A DNA stretch of 64,000 nt from Desulfosporosinus fructosivorans (GCF_004766045.1 NZ_SPQQ01000003.1:248001-312000); one strand, 5' to 3'. Shown: positions 23,718-34,189, numbered from the stretch's first letter. The notes: generated by a model from the letters alone, not told the origin. Numbers and translations: made by a program.

Positions 23718-24320
23718 ATGGAGCAAGCACGCTATCAGGAAATTGCCATTGACATAGCTCATGCGATCATGATGGGGGAATACCGTGAAGGGGTAAAGAT
23801 TCACGGCCGTTCTACCCTAGCAGGGCGTTATAATGTTTCACCGGAAACCATACGCAGGGCTATTGCAATATTACAAAATGTCGGTGTAGTTATGGTTAAT
23901 CAAGGGGTTGGAATTACTGTAACCTCTAAAGCTATGGCAGAAAAATTTGTTAAATCGTTTAATCAAAAAGGAGAAATCCAGGTCTTTCTAGAAGATTTAA
24001 AAAGTCTAATGGATATAAGGCGTGAGAATGATCTGAAAATTGAGAGCCATCTTAATAAACTGCAGGGATATGCAGACCGCATAATGTCTCGTTGGCTGGA
24101 TGTTGGGGAAATCGTAATTGGAAGGACTTCTCCTGCAATTGGAAAAACCTTAAAGGAATTAAAAGTTCGGGAGCGTACGGGAACCACCATTGTAGCAGTG
24201 GTTCGGGATGGCTTTGAACAGTTTTCCCCGGAAGCCGGTTTTATTCTACGTGAACAAGATGTTTTACTGGCGGCAGGATCCCCAGAGGGGCAAGAAATGT
24301 TGCAACAATTAATTCTGTGA
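23718..24320 (+). CDS. BusR-like GntR regulator with RCK_C (TrkA-C) domain
   Basis: 200 residues from the ATG at 23718 (GAGGGG ten bases upstream; a TTG nine bases earlier is possible). N-terminal ~75 residues: GntR winged helix (GRSTLAGRYNVSPETIRRAI is the HTH). Middle: charged helical linker (DLKSLMDIRRENDLKIESHL). C-terminal from ~120: RCK_C domain (GEIVIGRTSPAIGKTLKELK, FILREQDVLLAAGSP). This architecture and length are those of BusR, the c-di-AMP-binding repressor of osmolyte uptake in streptococci and lactococci. Divergent to eam, and two bases ahead of the acpS frame. c-di-AMP binding is inferred from architecture. Confidence 0.78.
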   Translation: MEQARYQEIAIDIAHAIMMGEYREGVKIHGRSTLAGRYNVSPETIRRAIAILQNVGVVMVNQGVGITVTSKAMAEKFVKSFNQKGEIQVFLEDLKSLMDIRRENDLKIESHLNKLQGYADRIMSRWLDVGEIVIGRTSPAIGKTLKELKVRERTGTTIVAVVRDGFEQFSPEAGFILREQDVLLAAGSPEGQEMLQQLIL

Positions 24321-24336
24321 TTTGGAGTTATGCAAA

Positions 24337-24693
24337 ATGTATCCTGGAACTGATATTATTGAAATAGAACGAGTGGTGCTTGCGTTTAAACGACAACCTA
24401 AGTTGTATGAACGTCTTTTCACGACTCGTGAGCAAGAAAATTTAATAAACAAAGGTATCCAGAGTTATGCAGCTCGTTTCGCTGGAAAAGAGGCAGTTCT
24501 TAAAACATTAGGAACGGGTCTGCGAGGCCTATCTTGGCATGATATAGAAATATTAAGTGACTCAAGTGGAGAACCTAAGGTCTATTTAAGCTCTAGAGCC
24601 ATGGATTTGGTATTGGCTCGCGGCGGCTCCAAAGTTCGAGTCAGTTTATCCCATAATCGAACGCAGGCAATGGCCTTTGCGATTTTAAGCTAA
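24337..24693 (+). CDS. acpS: Holo-[acyl-carrier-protein] synthase
   Basis: 118 residues from the ATG at 24337, with TTGGAG upstream; a TTG at 24322 would add five. GTDIIEIERV contains the Mg2+-binding Asp, and ARFAGKEAVLKTLGTGLRG the second metal/CoA motif. VRVSLSHNRTQAMAFAIL is the C-terminal strand. It transfers 4'-phosphopantetheine from CoA to apo-ACP, activating fatty-acid synthesis. The acpS-nnrD-alr order is common in Firmicutes; here a repeat cluster separates acpS from nnrD. Confidence 0.9.
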   Translation: MYPGTDIIEIERVVLAFKRQPKLYERLFTTREQENLINKGIQSYAARFAGKEAVLKTLGTGLRGLSWHDIEILSDSSGEPKVYLSSRAMDLVLARGGSKVRVSLSHNRTQAMAFAILS

Positions 24694-24775
24694 TTGGATG
24701 AATGCAAATGAATTAAACGTTCACCAAAGCTTCAAAGGAGTGATTCTTAGGAATTGGCTAATAGATTGGGAAAAA

Positions 24776-24913
24776 GACAAGGGGACGGTTCTCTTGTCTT
24801 CATCTGTTAAAGCATAGTTTTACGATGGAGAAACGGATTTATTAGACAGAAGAACCGTCCCCTTGTCTACGACGGAGAAACGGATTGGAAGACAGAGGAA
24901 CCGTCCCCCTGTC
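24776..24913. repeat. Cluster of three 23-base REP-like palindromic repeats
   Basis: Copies at 24776-24798 (inverted), 24845-24867 and 24891-24913 share GACA(R)n-GAACCGTCCCC-YTGTC, each bounded by GACA/TGTC half sites. The last two lie in a tandem unit starting ACGAYGGAGAAACGGATT (24832-24867 and 24869-24913). Alternating orientation lets neighbours pair into long hairpins, as in REP/BIME elements. Confidence 0.75.
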
Positions 24914-24934
24914 TAAAAGATAAAGAGAAACGGG

Positions 24935-26566
24935 GTGGGGAAAGTGCGTGTGGTCAATGCGGAACAGATGCGACAGATCGAGGAAAGGGCCATTCATCAT
25001 TATGGTATTCCAAGTCTGCTCCTGATGGAAAATGCGGCTTGGGCAGTTGTCGAAGAAATACGACGGTGTCTCCCCCAAGGGCAGGTGGATTTTAGCGGAC
25101 GAAAAGCAGTGATCTTAGTGGGGAAAGGTAACAATGGCGGAGATGGCTTGGCTGTTGCTCGACATTTAGTTCTTCAAGGCATGGACGTGACGGTTTTTCT
25201 GTTTGCTGAATTGAAGGAATTAAAAGGAGATGCAGCTTTAAATTTATGCCTATTTCAGGGCACAACGGGAAAATGTTTTGTCATTGAAGGTGAAAAACAA
25301 CGTCGTTTAACACGTTTAGCTTTGGCACAAGCAGACGTTGTTGTGGACGCACTATTTGGGATTGGGATGCGTGGTGCGTTGCCTAGTTTAGTGGAGGAGT
25401 ATGTGGATCAAGTGAATCGTGCGCCGGGATGGGTGGTTGCTATTGACATTCCGAGTGGGGTGGATGCCAATACTGGTAAGGTTTATCGTACTGCAATTCG
25501 GGCCCAAACTACGGTGACCTTTGGGCTTCCGAAATGGGGTCTTTTTCTCGGCGAAGGGCCAGAGTATAGTGGAAGGGTTGTTGTGGATCCTATTTCTATC
25601 CCTGCTTCCTATCTTGAGGATGAAGGAATTTCTGCGTTTGTCTTAACGGATGACGATGTGCGGAAAATGCTTCCCATCCGCACGTTAAAAGGACATAAAG
25701 GAACTCATGGCAAAGGGATTCTGGTGGCTGGGTCTAAAGGAATGAGCGGAGCGGCTGTTTTGGCTGGAAGGGGTGCTTTGCGAAGCGGGATTGGCCTTTT
25801 GCAAATTGTTACTCCCCAAGGAATTGCGCAGGAAGTGGATACAGCAATCACAGAGGCCACTATTTGGTCCGCTCCAGGGGATGATTTCTTGAACGAAGAA
25901 GCTTGGTCTGTGATCTTAAAACAATCTGAGAAGGCCCAAGCCTTTGCAGTTGGTCCTGGCTTAGGCCAAAATCTAGAGTTTACTTTAGTATTAGGGGATA
26001 TCTTGAGTAGCCTAAGTTGCCCGGTGGTTTTAGACGCAGATGCCCTCAATCAGCTTGCAATAGAACCAGATTTACTAGGCTTAAGAAATGGCCAAGGTCC
26101 GCTAATTCTTACCCCCCATCCAGGTGAAATGGCTCGGCTTTGCGAGTGTAGCGTCGAAGACGTTGAGAGCAATCGACTTGATCTGGCAGTGGCGAAAGCG
26201 GTGGAATGGGAAGCAGTGGTTGTTTTAAAAGGGTCTGTGACCATTATTGCTTCACCAGACGGTCGTGCCTTTTTCAACCCTACTGGTAATCCGGGACTTG
26301 GAACAGGGGGGACAGGAGACGTGCTTACAGGCAGCATTCTAGCTTGGTTGGCACAAGGGGTTGCACCTCTCGAGGCGGCGTGCCTTGGCGTATACCTGCA
26401 TGGGAAATCTGCGGATCTCTTAGCGGGTGAGTATGGCTGGTCTGGATTCACTGCATCGGAAGTTGCGGATAAGCTCCCTAAAGTGCGGCGAGAGTTAGAG
26501 CTTAAGTCAAATACGGGGAAAGAGGGGATGAGTTTATGGGGTTGCGACAGGTTTGGGCTGAAGTAA
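24935..26566 (+). CDS. nnrD: Bifunctional NAD(P)H-hydrate epimerase / dehydratase
   Basis: 543 residues; GTG at 24935, with another GTG at 24944 after GGTGGGG an alternative start. N-terminal YjeF_N epimerase (1-~225): LLMENAAWAVVEE, GKGNNGGDGLAVARHL, DALFGIGMRG, AIDIPSGVDANTG. C-terminal carbohydrate-kinase-like dehydratase (~235-520): HKGTHGKGILVAGSKGMSGA, LTPHPGEMARL, and NPTGNPGLGTGGTGDVLTG, the ADP/ATP-phosphate loop. It repairs hydrated NADH/NADPH. The extra ~20 C-terminal residues overlap the alr start by 31 bases. Confidence 0.92.
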   Translation: MGKVRVVNAEQMRQIEERAIHHYGIPSLLLMENAAWAVVEEIRRCLPQGQVDFSGRKAVILVGKGNNGGDGLAVARHLVLQGMDVTVFLFAELKELKGDAALNLCLFQGTTGKCFVIEGEKQRRLTRLALAQADVVVDALFGIGMRGALPSLVEEYVDQVNRAPGWVVAIDIPSGVDANTGKVYRTAIRAQTTVTFGLPKWGLFLGEGPEYSGRVVVDPISIPASYLEDEGISAFVLTDDDVRKMLPIRTLKGHKGTHGKGILVAGSKGMSGAAVLAGRGALRSGIGLLQIVTPQGIAQEVDTAITEATIWSAPGDDFLNEEAWSVILKQSEKAQAFAVGPGLGQNLEFTLVLGDILSSLSCPVVLDADALNQLAIEPDLLGLRNGQGPLILTPHPGEMARLCECSVEDVESNRLDLAVAKAVEWEAVVVLKGSVTIIASPDGRAFFNPTGNPGLGTGGTGDVLTGSILAWLAQGVAPLEAACLGVYLHGKSADLLAGEYGWSGFTASEVADKLPKVRRELELKSNTGKEGMSLWGCDRFGLK

Positions 26567-27657
26567 ATCTTCAAACACTGAAAGAAAACTATTTCAAACT
26601 TCAAGCGTATACCAAAAGTGAAATGATGCCAATTGTTAAGGCTGATGCTTACGGGCATGGAGTGATCCCTGTTGTAAAAACGTTAATGGCGTGTGGTGCA
26701 AAGCGCTTTGGTGTTGCTCTAATGCAAGAAGCACTAGAGATTAGAGCGGTGTTTCCAGAGCTTACGGTCATGGTCATCGGAGCTACCGAGCTGGATCAGT
26801 CGGATACTTTAGTCAAAGAAGAGATTATCCCTTCTGTTTTTCAATTGTCTCAGGCTCAAGCTCTCTCCGAGGCGGCCGTGAAACAAAGTAAAGCAGCGAG
26901 AATACATATAAAAATTGATACTGGAATGAACCGAATCGGATTTAGGGAGAGAGATTTCGCTGATATCATGAAAATCGGATCTTTACCTAATTTATTTATT
27001 GAAGGCATTTTCACTCATTTTGCTACGTCAGATCAAAGAGATCTCTCGTTTGTCCGGGAGCAGCTCGACCGTTTTCAAACCTTCTACAACAAACTCAAGG
27101 AGGCTGGGTTGACTATTCCAATTCGTCATGCGGCTAACAGTGCGGCGATTCTCCAGTTCCCGGAATCCCATTTTGAGTTGGTTCGTGCAGGAATTAGTCT
27201 TTATGGACTGACACCTTCTTCTCAGGTTGGCGGGACTGTTGGTTTGGAACCAGTCATGTCTTGGAAGGCGAAAGTGTCTCATGTCAAAGGAATCAAAACA
27301 GGTGAAGCAGTAAGTTATGGTCGCACATTCCAGGCAGCATACCCTACGCGTGTTGCAACTATTCCTGTCGGGTATGCAGATGGACTCCGCAGAGCACTTT
27401 CCAATAAGGGCGAAATGCTAATTCATGGAAGACGTTCCATAATGATTGGGCGAATCTGTATGGATCAAACCATGCTTGAAGTGACCAAGATACCAGGGGT
27501 ACAAGTAGGCGATGTCGTAACTATTTTGGGGAAAGATGGTTATGATCAAATTACTGCGACAGAAATGGCAGAGTGGATCGACACCATCAGCTATGAAGTG
27601 GTTTGTGGAATTTCCAAACGTGTTCCGCGAGTATATGTTGATCTAACGGAAGAATAG
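26536..27657 (+). CDS. alr: Alanine racemase
   Basis: 373 residues; ATG with AGGGG upstream inside the end of nnrD. VWAEVNLQTLKENYF then MPIVKADAYGHGVIP (PLP lysine K35), KIDTGMNRIGF, HAANSAAIL, VRAGISLYGL, VSYGRTF (catalytic tyrosine), GRICMDQTMLEVT. It interconverts L- and D-alanine for peptidoglycan (and spore germination control in some spore formers). The EndoAI/EndoA genes that follow alr in many bacilli are instead 19 kb away here. Confidence 0.95.
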   Translation: MGLRQVWAEVNLQTLKENYFKLQAYTKSEMMPIVKADAYGHGVIPVVKTLMACGAKRFGVALMQEALEIRAVFPELTVMVIGATELDQSDTLVKEEIIPSVFQLSQAQALSEAAVKQSKAARIHIKIDTGMNRIGFRERDFADIMKIGSLPNLFIEGIFTHFATSDQRDLSFVREQLDRFQTFYNKLKEAGLTIPIRHAANSAAILQFPESHFELVRAGISLYGLTPSSQVGGTVGLEPVMSWKAKVSHVKGIKTGEAVSYGRTFQAAYPTRVATIPVGYADGLRRALSNKGEMLIHGRRSIMIGRICMDQTMLEVTKIPGVQVGDVVTILGKDGYDQITATEMAEWIDTISYEVVCGISKRVPRVYVDLTEE

Positions 27658-27750
27658 CTAATATTACCTTCACTTAGTTATTCAAAAAGCTCATACTTAA
27701 TCAATAAAAATTAGCAATAACCCCATGACGATACAAGATTGTACTAAATC

Positions 27751-27794
27751 ACAAACCCCAAGTATTCACCATATGGAATACAGGGGTTTGTTTA
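27751..27794 (+). terminator. Terminator of acpS-nnrD-alr
   Basis: ACAAACCCC (27751-27759) with GGGGTTTGT (27783-27791), plus an inner TATTC/GAATA stem, then TT. Confidence 0.75.
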
Positions 27795-27983
27795 ATATCT
27801 GCCAGTGTAATTTAAGTATCTTAGGCCTGTCCATATATATGGGGGAAAGTATTCCAACGCGGATTGAAATGTAATTCTTATCTATAACTGAACTAATAAC
27901 GTTATTTGAAGAAACCTCAGATATGCTATAATATAGACTGAGTGAAAAGACTTTTTAGGTATAACTTATGGAGGAAATACTTA

Positions 27984-28934
27984 ATGAATTATGTATTCGC
28001 ATTCTTTTTCGTTTTTATCATCGTATATTCTATTATCCCGATATTAAAGCGCGTTTCATTAAAACTCAATTTTGTCGATAAGCCAACAGAAAGAAAAAAG
28101 CATAATGAACCTATTCCACTGCTGGGCGGTGTAGGAATATTTATCGGATTTTTATGTGGTTATGTTACTTTTGTTAGACCCATCAATAGAGAATTCATTT
28201 TTGTAATTATTGCTTCTGTTTTGATTTTGCTAATTGGAATTGTTGATGATTGGTTTAAGACATTAGGCAAAGAATTCCCAGTGTGGCCCAGACTTATTGT
28301 GCATATTTTTGCAGCGGTCATTATTTATTCCTCTGGAATTGTATTTTATGGATTTACAAATCCTTTAACACACCAATATATTGTTCTCCCAGTATTTTTG
28401 CAGTTTGTTTTAACTATTATGTGGATTTTAGGAGTTACGACGGTTATTAATTGGTCCGACGGCATGGATGGTCTCGCGGGAAGTTTATCTGCAATTGCCG
28501 GCTCCACTTTGTTTGTTGTTGCATTAGCAAAAGGTCAACATGACTCAGCTTTAATGTCAGCATTAATTGTCGGTGCGGCACTGGGCTTCCTGAGGTATAA
28601 TAAACATCCTGCTCAAATCTTCATGGGTGATTCTGGTGCGAATTTTTTGGGATTTATTTTAGGAATTGTTGCTCTGAATGGTGCTTTTAAGCAAGCTACT
28701 TTAATTTCCATATCAATCCCTGTATTGGCCTTGGGGGTGCCGATTTTTGACAATCTTTTTGTTGTATTCAAAAGATTTTCTAAAGGAGAACCGATTTATA
28801 AGGCAGATGCAGGCCAAATACATCATAGATTGCTTTCTTCTGGGTTAAACCAGAAACAAGTGGTAGCTTTCATTAGTTTAATGGGTATCTGCTTTAGTCT
28901 ATTATCTATTGTCATTTTACTGTTAAAGGTGTAA
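27984..28934 (+). CDS. tagO: Undecaprenyl-phosphate GlcNAc-1-phosphate transferase (TagO/WecA type)
   Basis: 316 residues from the ATG at 27984 with GGAGGAAAT; an earlier GTG at 27942 is rejected. About ten membrane helices. KPTERKKHNEPIPLLGGVGIF, GIVDDWFKTLGKEFP (DD motif), NWSDGMDGLAGSLS (NxxDGxDGLA) and HPAQIFMGDSGANFLG are the conserved cytosolic loops of the MraY/WecA superfamily; ADAGQIHHRLL (HxHH-like) marks the GlcNAc-1-P group. It starts wall teichoic acid or other glycopolymer synthesis on undecaprenyl phosphate. A TATAAT at 27927-27932 is a plausible -10. Confidence 0.9.
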   Translation: MNYVFAFFFVFIIVYSIIPILKRVSLKLNFVDKPTERKKHNEPIPLLGGVGIFIGFLCGYVTFVRPINREFIFVIIASVLILLIGIVDDWFKTLGKEFPVWPRLIVHIFAAVIIYSSGIVFYGFTNPLTHQYIVLPVFLQFVLTIMWILGVTTVINWSDGMDGLAGSLSAIAGSTLFVVALAKGQHDSALMSALIVGAALGFLRYNKHPAQIFMGDSGANFLGFILGIVALNGAFKQATLISISIPVLALGVPIFDNLFVVFKRFSKGEPIYKADAGQIHHRLLSSGLNQKQVVAFISLMGICFSLLSIVILLLKV

Positions 28935-29411
28935 GTTCATTCATCTTAGGGTCTTCCAATTCTATGGGAGACTCTGATTTCATGTACAGATACTTGGCAA
29001 TATAAATAGTGCCTATTCTACTAATGCGTAAGAGAGACTTGATGGAGTTCTAAGACTCCATTTGTACAAGTGGAGTCTCAGAATCGGATAATACAAAATA
29101 CTTATAGGTTTGTTGTTATTATAAATCTTCAAATATGTTAGTATTAAAATTATACTCACTAGGCTGTAGTAGCGTGTTCCTCTGCTGGTTATTCTTTTAA
29201 TTTGGGAGGATCCTGAAAAAAATAATGTTGAAGGATGAGATATTATGACATCTATGATAAGGAATTTTCGACGAAAGTCCCTAAAATTAATTTAAATATG
29301 GGAATAATTGGCGAACGGTGTATAAAAAGACTATGAATACATTATTAATTAGCAAAACCAGTTATTCAATTCAAATATTTATGTTACAATTTTCAACATA
29401 GAAAACTGTCG
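28935..29411. other. Long non-coding gap between tagO and gltB
   Basis: No gene on either strand. TGGAGT (29043-29048), AGACTCCA (29053-29060) and TGGAGTCT (29071-29078) can form two mutually exclusive hairpins sharing the middle arm. The rest is AT-rich. No T tail, so not an obvious terminator. Confidence 0.4.
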
Positions 29412-29510
29412 ACCTAAGTGAACTCGTTCAACTATAGTTGAACATCAACCTTCATACGGGATACCACTCCAACTTTTAGAAGTAGGAGATTCACGATTGG
29501 ATAAAGGGTG
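29412..29510 (+). repeat. Structured repeat element, copy A (upstream of gltB)
   Basis: Contains the 5' box GTGAACTCGTTCA...TTGAACATCA (TTCAACTATAGTTGAA hairpin) and a 3' hairpin CTCCAACTT/AAGTAGGAG ending TTCACGATTGGATAAA. It ends 11 bases before the gltB start, so it is within or next to the gltB leader. Related copies occur at 34095, 54730, 55624 and 60870. The layout recalls IS200/IS605 right-end or omega-RNA sequence. Confidence 0.6.
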
Positions 29511-29521
29511 TGTAGTGTATT

Positions 29522-32500
29522 ATGCAAAGTTATGGTTTACCAAAGAAACAGGGTCTTTACGATCCAGCTTTAGAACATGATGCTTGCGGTATGGGATTTG
29601 TCGTAAATATCAAGGGTGAAAAGTCTAATAACATTATAGATGAGGCCTTAACTGTGCTGGAAAATTTAAGCCACAGAGGGGCAAGTGGAGCAGATGAAAA
29701 TACAGGAGACGGCGCTGGAATACTGATCCAGATACCTCACGATTTTTTCAAAAGAGAATGTGATGTGCTGGGATTTGATTTGCCGGAAAAAGGTAGCTAC
29801 GGCGTCGGTATGGTATTTGCACACAGGTATGAGGATTTTAGAAAAACGCAGATAGAAACCTTTGAAAAAATCGTTGTGGAGGAAGGTCAGAAGATCCTAG
29901 GTTGGCGAGAAGTTCCAATCGATAAGACCACAATTGGCGAAGGTGCAAAAGCTGCAATGCCCAGATTAATCCAGGTTTTTATAGAGAAAGATCCTAGCAT
30001 ATCGGATCATATGGATTTTGAAAGAAAGCTTTATATTATCAGAAAGAGGGCAGAAAAAGTTATCGTTCCGATGTGTGAAGACAAGGGGGGCGCATTCTAT
30101 ATCGCCAGCCTCTCCTCAAAGACCATCGTGTATAAAGGAATGCTTACAGCAGAACAACTAAGAAATTTCTACCTTGACCTTGCAGATCTAGATTTCACAT
30201 CTGCGCTGGCGATGGTTCATTCAAGGTTTAGCACCAACACCTTCCCAAGTTGGGAGAGAGCACATCCCAATCGATATATCGTTCACAACGGGGAAATCAA
30301 TACTATTAGAGGGAACGTCAACTGGATGAAGGCGAGACAGAAATGTATCGATTCACCGCTTTTTGAGGATCTCAAAAAAGTATATCCTATTGTCGACGAG
30401 TCTGGTAGTGACTCTGCGATGTTCGACAATAGTCTTGAATTCCTTCACCTTACTGGACGATCGCTTCCACATGTTGTGATGATGATGATTCCTGAGACCT
30501 GGGAAAAGAATGAGCAGATGTCAAAGGAAAAGAAGGACTTTTACCAATTCCATGACTACTTAATGGAGCCTTGGGATGGGCCGGCGGCAATGGGCTTTTC
30601 TGACGGTGTAGTTATCGGCGGAGTCTTAGACAGAAACGGACTCCGACCTTCTCGATACTATGTAACTAAAGATGATAAGGTCATCCTAGCTTCGGAAGTT
30701 GGGGTTTTGGACATCAAGCCTGAAAACATAAAATATAAAGGCCGACTTGAGCCGGGCAAAATGTTGCTGATTGATACCGAAGCGCAAAGAATCATCTCCG
30801 ACGAAGAACTCAAAGAAAGTGTCTCGATATTACATCCCTATGCAGAATGGAATAACCGGCATATAGTTCATCTGAGCGATCTACCGGTTGAGAAAATCCA
30901 GAATGAGGGAGTAGCGGAAGACCTGTTAAAGCAACAGAAAGCCTTTGGATATACGTATGAGGATATAACGTCAACAATACAACCTATGGTGATACAAGGC
31001 GTTGATCCGATTGGAGCCATGGGCATGGATTCGCCGCTTGCAGTATTATCTGAGAAACCTCAGATGCTATACCTTTACTTCAAACAGCTTTTTGCCCAGG
31101 TCACCAATCCCCCTATTGACGGAATAAGAGAAGAAATCGTGACTTCAAGCAGCATTCTCCTTGGGGATACTGGCAACCTGCTAGATCCTGATCAAAGAAA
31201 TTCAGCGAGTATCTTCTTGGAGCATCCGATCCTTTCCAATGAACAGCTGAATACGATTAAGCAACTCGACAATGACAAGCTAAAAACAGTGACATTATCC
31301 ATCCTTTATAAAGCCTCTAAAGGGGTAAAGTCGATGGAAAAGGCTTTGGATAGAGTTTATAGAGAAACGGATAAAGCGATCAGCGAAGGAGCTAATATTA
31401 TTATCCTTTCTGACCGAGGGGTTAATGAGAATTATGCAGCCATTCCAGCACTTTTGGCGTCTTCAGGGCTTCACCACCACTTGATCAGAAAAGAGATCAG
31501 GACCAACATGGGAATCGTACTCGAATCCGGAGAACCAAGAGAAGTGCACCATTTCTGTACCCTCATTGGATATGGTGTTACCGCCATTAATCCGTATCTA
31601 GCTTATGAAACTATTAAGGATCTTTCCCAGAAAGCGTTGCTGGACGGATTAACTTATGAAGAAGGTATAAAGAACTTCATTAAGGCTTCTGTAAAAGGCA
31701 TTCTTAAAGTTCTTACTAAAATGGGTATTTCAACGGTGCGTAGCTACCATGGAGCCCAAATTTTTGAGGCTGTCGGTCTTAAAAAAGATTTCATCGACAA
31801 ATATTTTACGATGACCCCTTCAAGAGTGGAAGGCATTGGACTTGAGGAAATTGCTCTGGAAAATCAAATGCGGCATGAAAGCGCCTATCTTGAAAATTCA
31901 CCGTATACAGATACGTTGGAAGTTGGTGGGTGTTTCCAGTGCAAAGAGGACGGAGAAATCCATCTTTACAATCCTGAAACCATCTACATGCTTCAAAAAG
32001 CATGCAGGGAAGGAAATTACACACTCTTTAAAGATTTCTCTAAGAAGGTAAATGATGTAAACATATGCACGCTACGGAATCTTCTTGATTTTAAGTGTAA
32101 TGCAGGGGATACGATTCCGATCGAAGAAGTGGAATCGGTTGATTCAATCGTCAGAAAGTTTAAGACCGGGGCAATGTCCTATGGCTCAATCAGCAAGGAA
32201 GCCCATGAATGTCTGGCGATCGCAATGAATAGACTGGGTGGAATGAGCAACACTGGTGAAGGCGGAGAGGATCCCGAACGATTCACTGTGATGGCTAATG
32301 GGGACACTAAAAACAGTGCCATCAAGCAGGTTGCCTCAGGACGCTTCGGCGTGACCAGTAACTACTTGGTAAATGCTAAAGAGATACAGATAAAAATGGC
32401 TCAGGGAGCAAAACCCGGTGAAGGTGGCCAGCTTCCAGGACGTAAGGTTTATCCGGAAATTGCCAAAGTAAGGCATTCAACGCCAGGCGTCGATCTTATT

Positions 32501-34084
32501 TCACCACCCCCACATCATGATATCTACTCGATTGAAGATTTGGCGGAACTCATTCATGACCTTAAAAATGCTAACAAAGATGCGCGGATTAGCGTCAAGC
32601 TCGTTTCTGAAGTGGGTGTAGGGACAATTGCTGCAGGGGTAGCCAAAGGAAAAGCGGATGTCATACTGATCAGCGGATATGACGGAGGAACAGGGGCTTC
32701 TCCGAGAACAAGCATTAGAAATTCAGGTCTTCCATGGGAACTTGGGCTTTCCGAAACGCATCAGACATTAGTTCTTAACAAGTTAAGGGACAGGGTAGTA
32801 GTGGAAACTGATGGCAAGTTGCTGTCAGGTAGGGATGTTGTGATCGCGGCAATGCTTGGGGCCGAAGAATTCGGCTTTGCGACAACCCCTCTTATTGCCT
32901 TAGGATGTGTGATGATGAGGGTTTGCAACCTCAATACATGCCCTGTAGGGATAGCTACTCAAGATAAAACGCTAAGAAAAAACTTTACAGGTAAACCCGA
33001 ATATGTAGAGAACTTTATGCGATTTGTCGCTCAGGAAATGCGCGAAATTATGGCTAGACTGGGCTTTAGAACAATCACTGAAATGGTTGGACGGACAGAT
33101 AGACTTAAAACTAAAGAGAATATTAAGCATTGGAAAGCAACAAATCTTGATCTGTCTCAGATTCTGTATCAACCCTATGCTGGTGCCGATGTCAGTCGAT
33201 TCAACACCCAGTCACAGAACCATATGCTGGAAAAATCACTTGATATGAAAAAACTACTGAGGATGTGCAGGCCAGCGATCGAGACCCAGAAACCCATAAG
33301 GGCTAAGCTGAAGATTAATAATGTCGACAGGGTTGTCGGAACCATCGTCGGAAGTGAAATTTCGAAGCGCTATGGCGTCAATGGACTTCCCGAAGATACT
33401 ATTAAACTTACCTTTGTAGGCTCAGCAGGACAGAGCTTTGGAGCATTTATTCCCAAAGGAATGTCTCTCAAACTGGAAGGCGATTCTAATGATTATTTAG
33501 GAAAAGGCCTTTCCGGTGGCAAAATTGTGGTATATCCTCCCAAAACGTCTGACTTTGACCCGGAGAAAAATATTCTAATCGGAAATGTGGCCTTTTACGG
33601 AGCAACTTCAGGAGAGGCCTATATCAACGGAATCGCTGGGGAACGATTCTGCGTGAGGAATAGCGGAATTAAAGCAGTTGTTGAAGGTGTAGGTGACCAT
33701 GGTTGTGAGTATATGACAGGCGGTAAAGTGATCGTTTTGGGCAAAACAGGAAGAAACTTTGCAGCTGGAATGTCGGGTGGTGTAGCCTATATTCTGGACT
33801 TTGACGAAATATACTGCAACAAGTCCCTAGTTCTACTGGAAAAAATCGAATCTGAAGAAGAATTGCATGAGATCAAGATCATGATTGAAAAACATGTGGA
33901 GTATACCGACAGTCCATTGGGTAAGCGGGTTCTTGAGGACTGGAAAGGTTACGCGCAGAGATTCAGTAAAGTCATTCCTAAGGATTACAAACGCATGCTT
34001 GAAAGCATTGATAAGGCTCACAAGGCGGGTTTCGGCGGTGAAGAAGCCTTAATGGTCGCTTTCGAAGAGAGTCTTAAAAATTAG
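29522..34084 (+). CDS. gltB: Glutamate synthase, large (alpha) subunit
   Basis: 1520 residues, full length for GltB. A short propeptide precedes the amidotransferase nucleophile C22 in [11 protein letters not shown]. Residues ~22-420 are the class II glutaminase ([30 protein letters not shown]). ~480-800 is the central domain. ~830-1210 is the FMN barrel with [24 protein letters not shown] and the 3Fe-4S motif [19 protein letters not shown]. The C-terminal beta-helix follows ([21 protein letters not shown]). It makes two glutamates from glutamine and 2-oxoglutarate. Structured repeats flank the gene on both sides. Confidence 0.96.
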   Translation: MQSYGLPKKQGLYDPALEHDACGMGFVVNIKGEKSNNIIDEALTVLENLSHRGASGADENTGDGAGILIQIPHDFFKRECDVLGFDLPEKGSYGVGMVFAHRYEDFRKTQIETFEKIVVEEGQKILGWREVPIDKTTIGEGAKAAMPRLIQVFIEKDPSISDHMDFERKLYIIRKRAEKVIVPMCEDKGGAFYIASLSSKTIVYKGMLTAEQLRNFYLDLADLDFTSALAMVHSRFSTNTFPSWERAHPNRYIVHNGEINTIRGNVNWMKARQKCIDSPLFEDLKKVYPIVDESGSDSAMFDNSLEFLHLTGRSLPHVVMMMIPETWEKNEQMSKEKKDFYQFHDYLMEPWDGPAAMGFSDGVVIGGVLDRNGLRPSRYYVTKDDKVILASEVGVLDIKPENIKYKGRLEPGKMLLIDTEAQRIISDEELKESVSILHPYAEWNNRHIVHLSDLPVEKIQNEGVAEDLLKQQKAFGYTYEDITSTIQPMVIQGVDPIGAMGMDSPLAVLSEKPQMLYLYFKQLFAQVTNPPIDGIREEIVTSSSILLGDTGNLLDPDQRNSASIFLEHPILSNEQLNTIKQLDNDKLKTVTLSILYKASKGVKSMEKALDRVYRETDKAISEGANIIILSDRGVNENYAAIPALLASSGLHHHLIRKEIRTNMGIVLESGEPREVHHFCTLIGYGVTAINPYLAYETIKDLSQKALLDGLTYEEGIKNFIKASVKGILKVLTKMGISTVRSYHGAQIFEAVGLKKDFIDKYFTMTPSRVEGIGLEEIALENQMRHESAYLENSPYTDTLEVGGCFQCKEDGEIHLYNPETIYMLQKACREGNYTLFKDFSKKVNDVNICTLRNLLDFKCNAGDTIPIEEVESVDSIVRKFKTGAMSYGSISKEAHECLAIAMNRLGGMSNTGEGGEDPERFTVMANGDTKNSAIKQVASGRFGVTSNYLVNAKEIQIKMAQGAKPGEGGQLPGRKVYPEIAKVRHSTPGVDLISPPPHHDIYSIEDLAELIHDLKNANKDARISVKLVSEVGVGTIAAGVAKGKADVILISGYDGGTGASPRTSIRNSGLPWELGLSETHQTLVLNKLRDRVVVETDGKLLSGRDVVIAAMLGAEEFGFATTPLIALGCVMMRVCNLNTCPVGIATQDKTLRKNFTGKPEYVENFMRFVAQEMREIMARLGFRTITEMVGRTDRLKTKENIKHWKATNLDLSQILYQPYAGADVSRFNTQSQNHMLEKSLDMKKLLRMCRPAIETQKPIRAKLKINNVDRVVGTIVGSEISKRYGVNGLPEDTIKLTFVGSAGQSFGAFIPKGMSLKLEGDSNDYLGKGLSGGKIVVYPPKTSDFDPEKNILIGNVAFYGATSGEAYINGIAGERFCVRNSGIKAVVEGVGDHGCEYMTGGKVIVLGKTGRNFAAGMSGGVAYILDFDEIYCNKSLVLLEKIESEEELHEIKIMIEKHVEYTDSPLGKRVLEDWKGYAQRFSKVIPKDYKRMLESIDKAHKAGFGGEEALMVAFEESLKN

Positions 34085-34094
34085 CGAACTATAA

Positions 34095-34172
34095 GAGTGA
34101 ACTCGTTCAGCTTAGCTGAACATCAAGACTTCAGATACGAAGAATCCACCCCCACCCGAAGTGGGGGTCTTG
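34095..34172 (+). repeat. Structured repeat element, copy B (between gltB and gltD)
   Basis: GTGAACTCGTTCA-GCTTAGC-TGAACATCA followed by a hairpin ACCCCCAC-CCGAA-GTGGGGGT and CTTG. It sits between the gltB stop and the gltD ATG (34190). Reading frame through it gives a false N-terminal extension of gltD. Confidence 0.65.
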
Positions 34173-34189
34173 AAAAGGTGGGACCTACA

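Noticed and set aside
34097-34189. N-terminal extension of gltD
   Set aside because: It only translates structured repeat copy B; GltD homology begins at the ATG at 34190.
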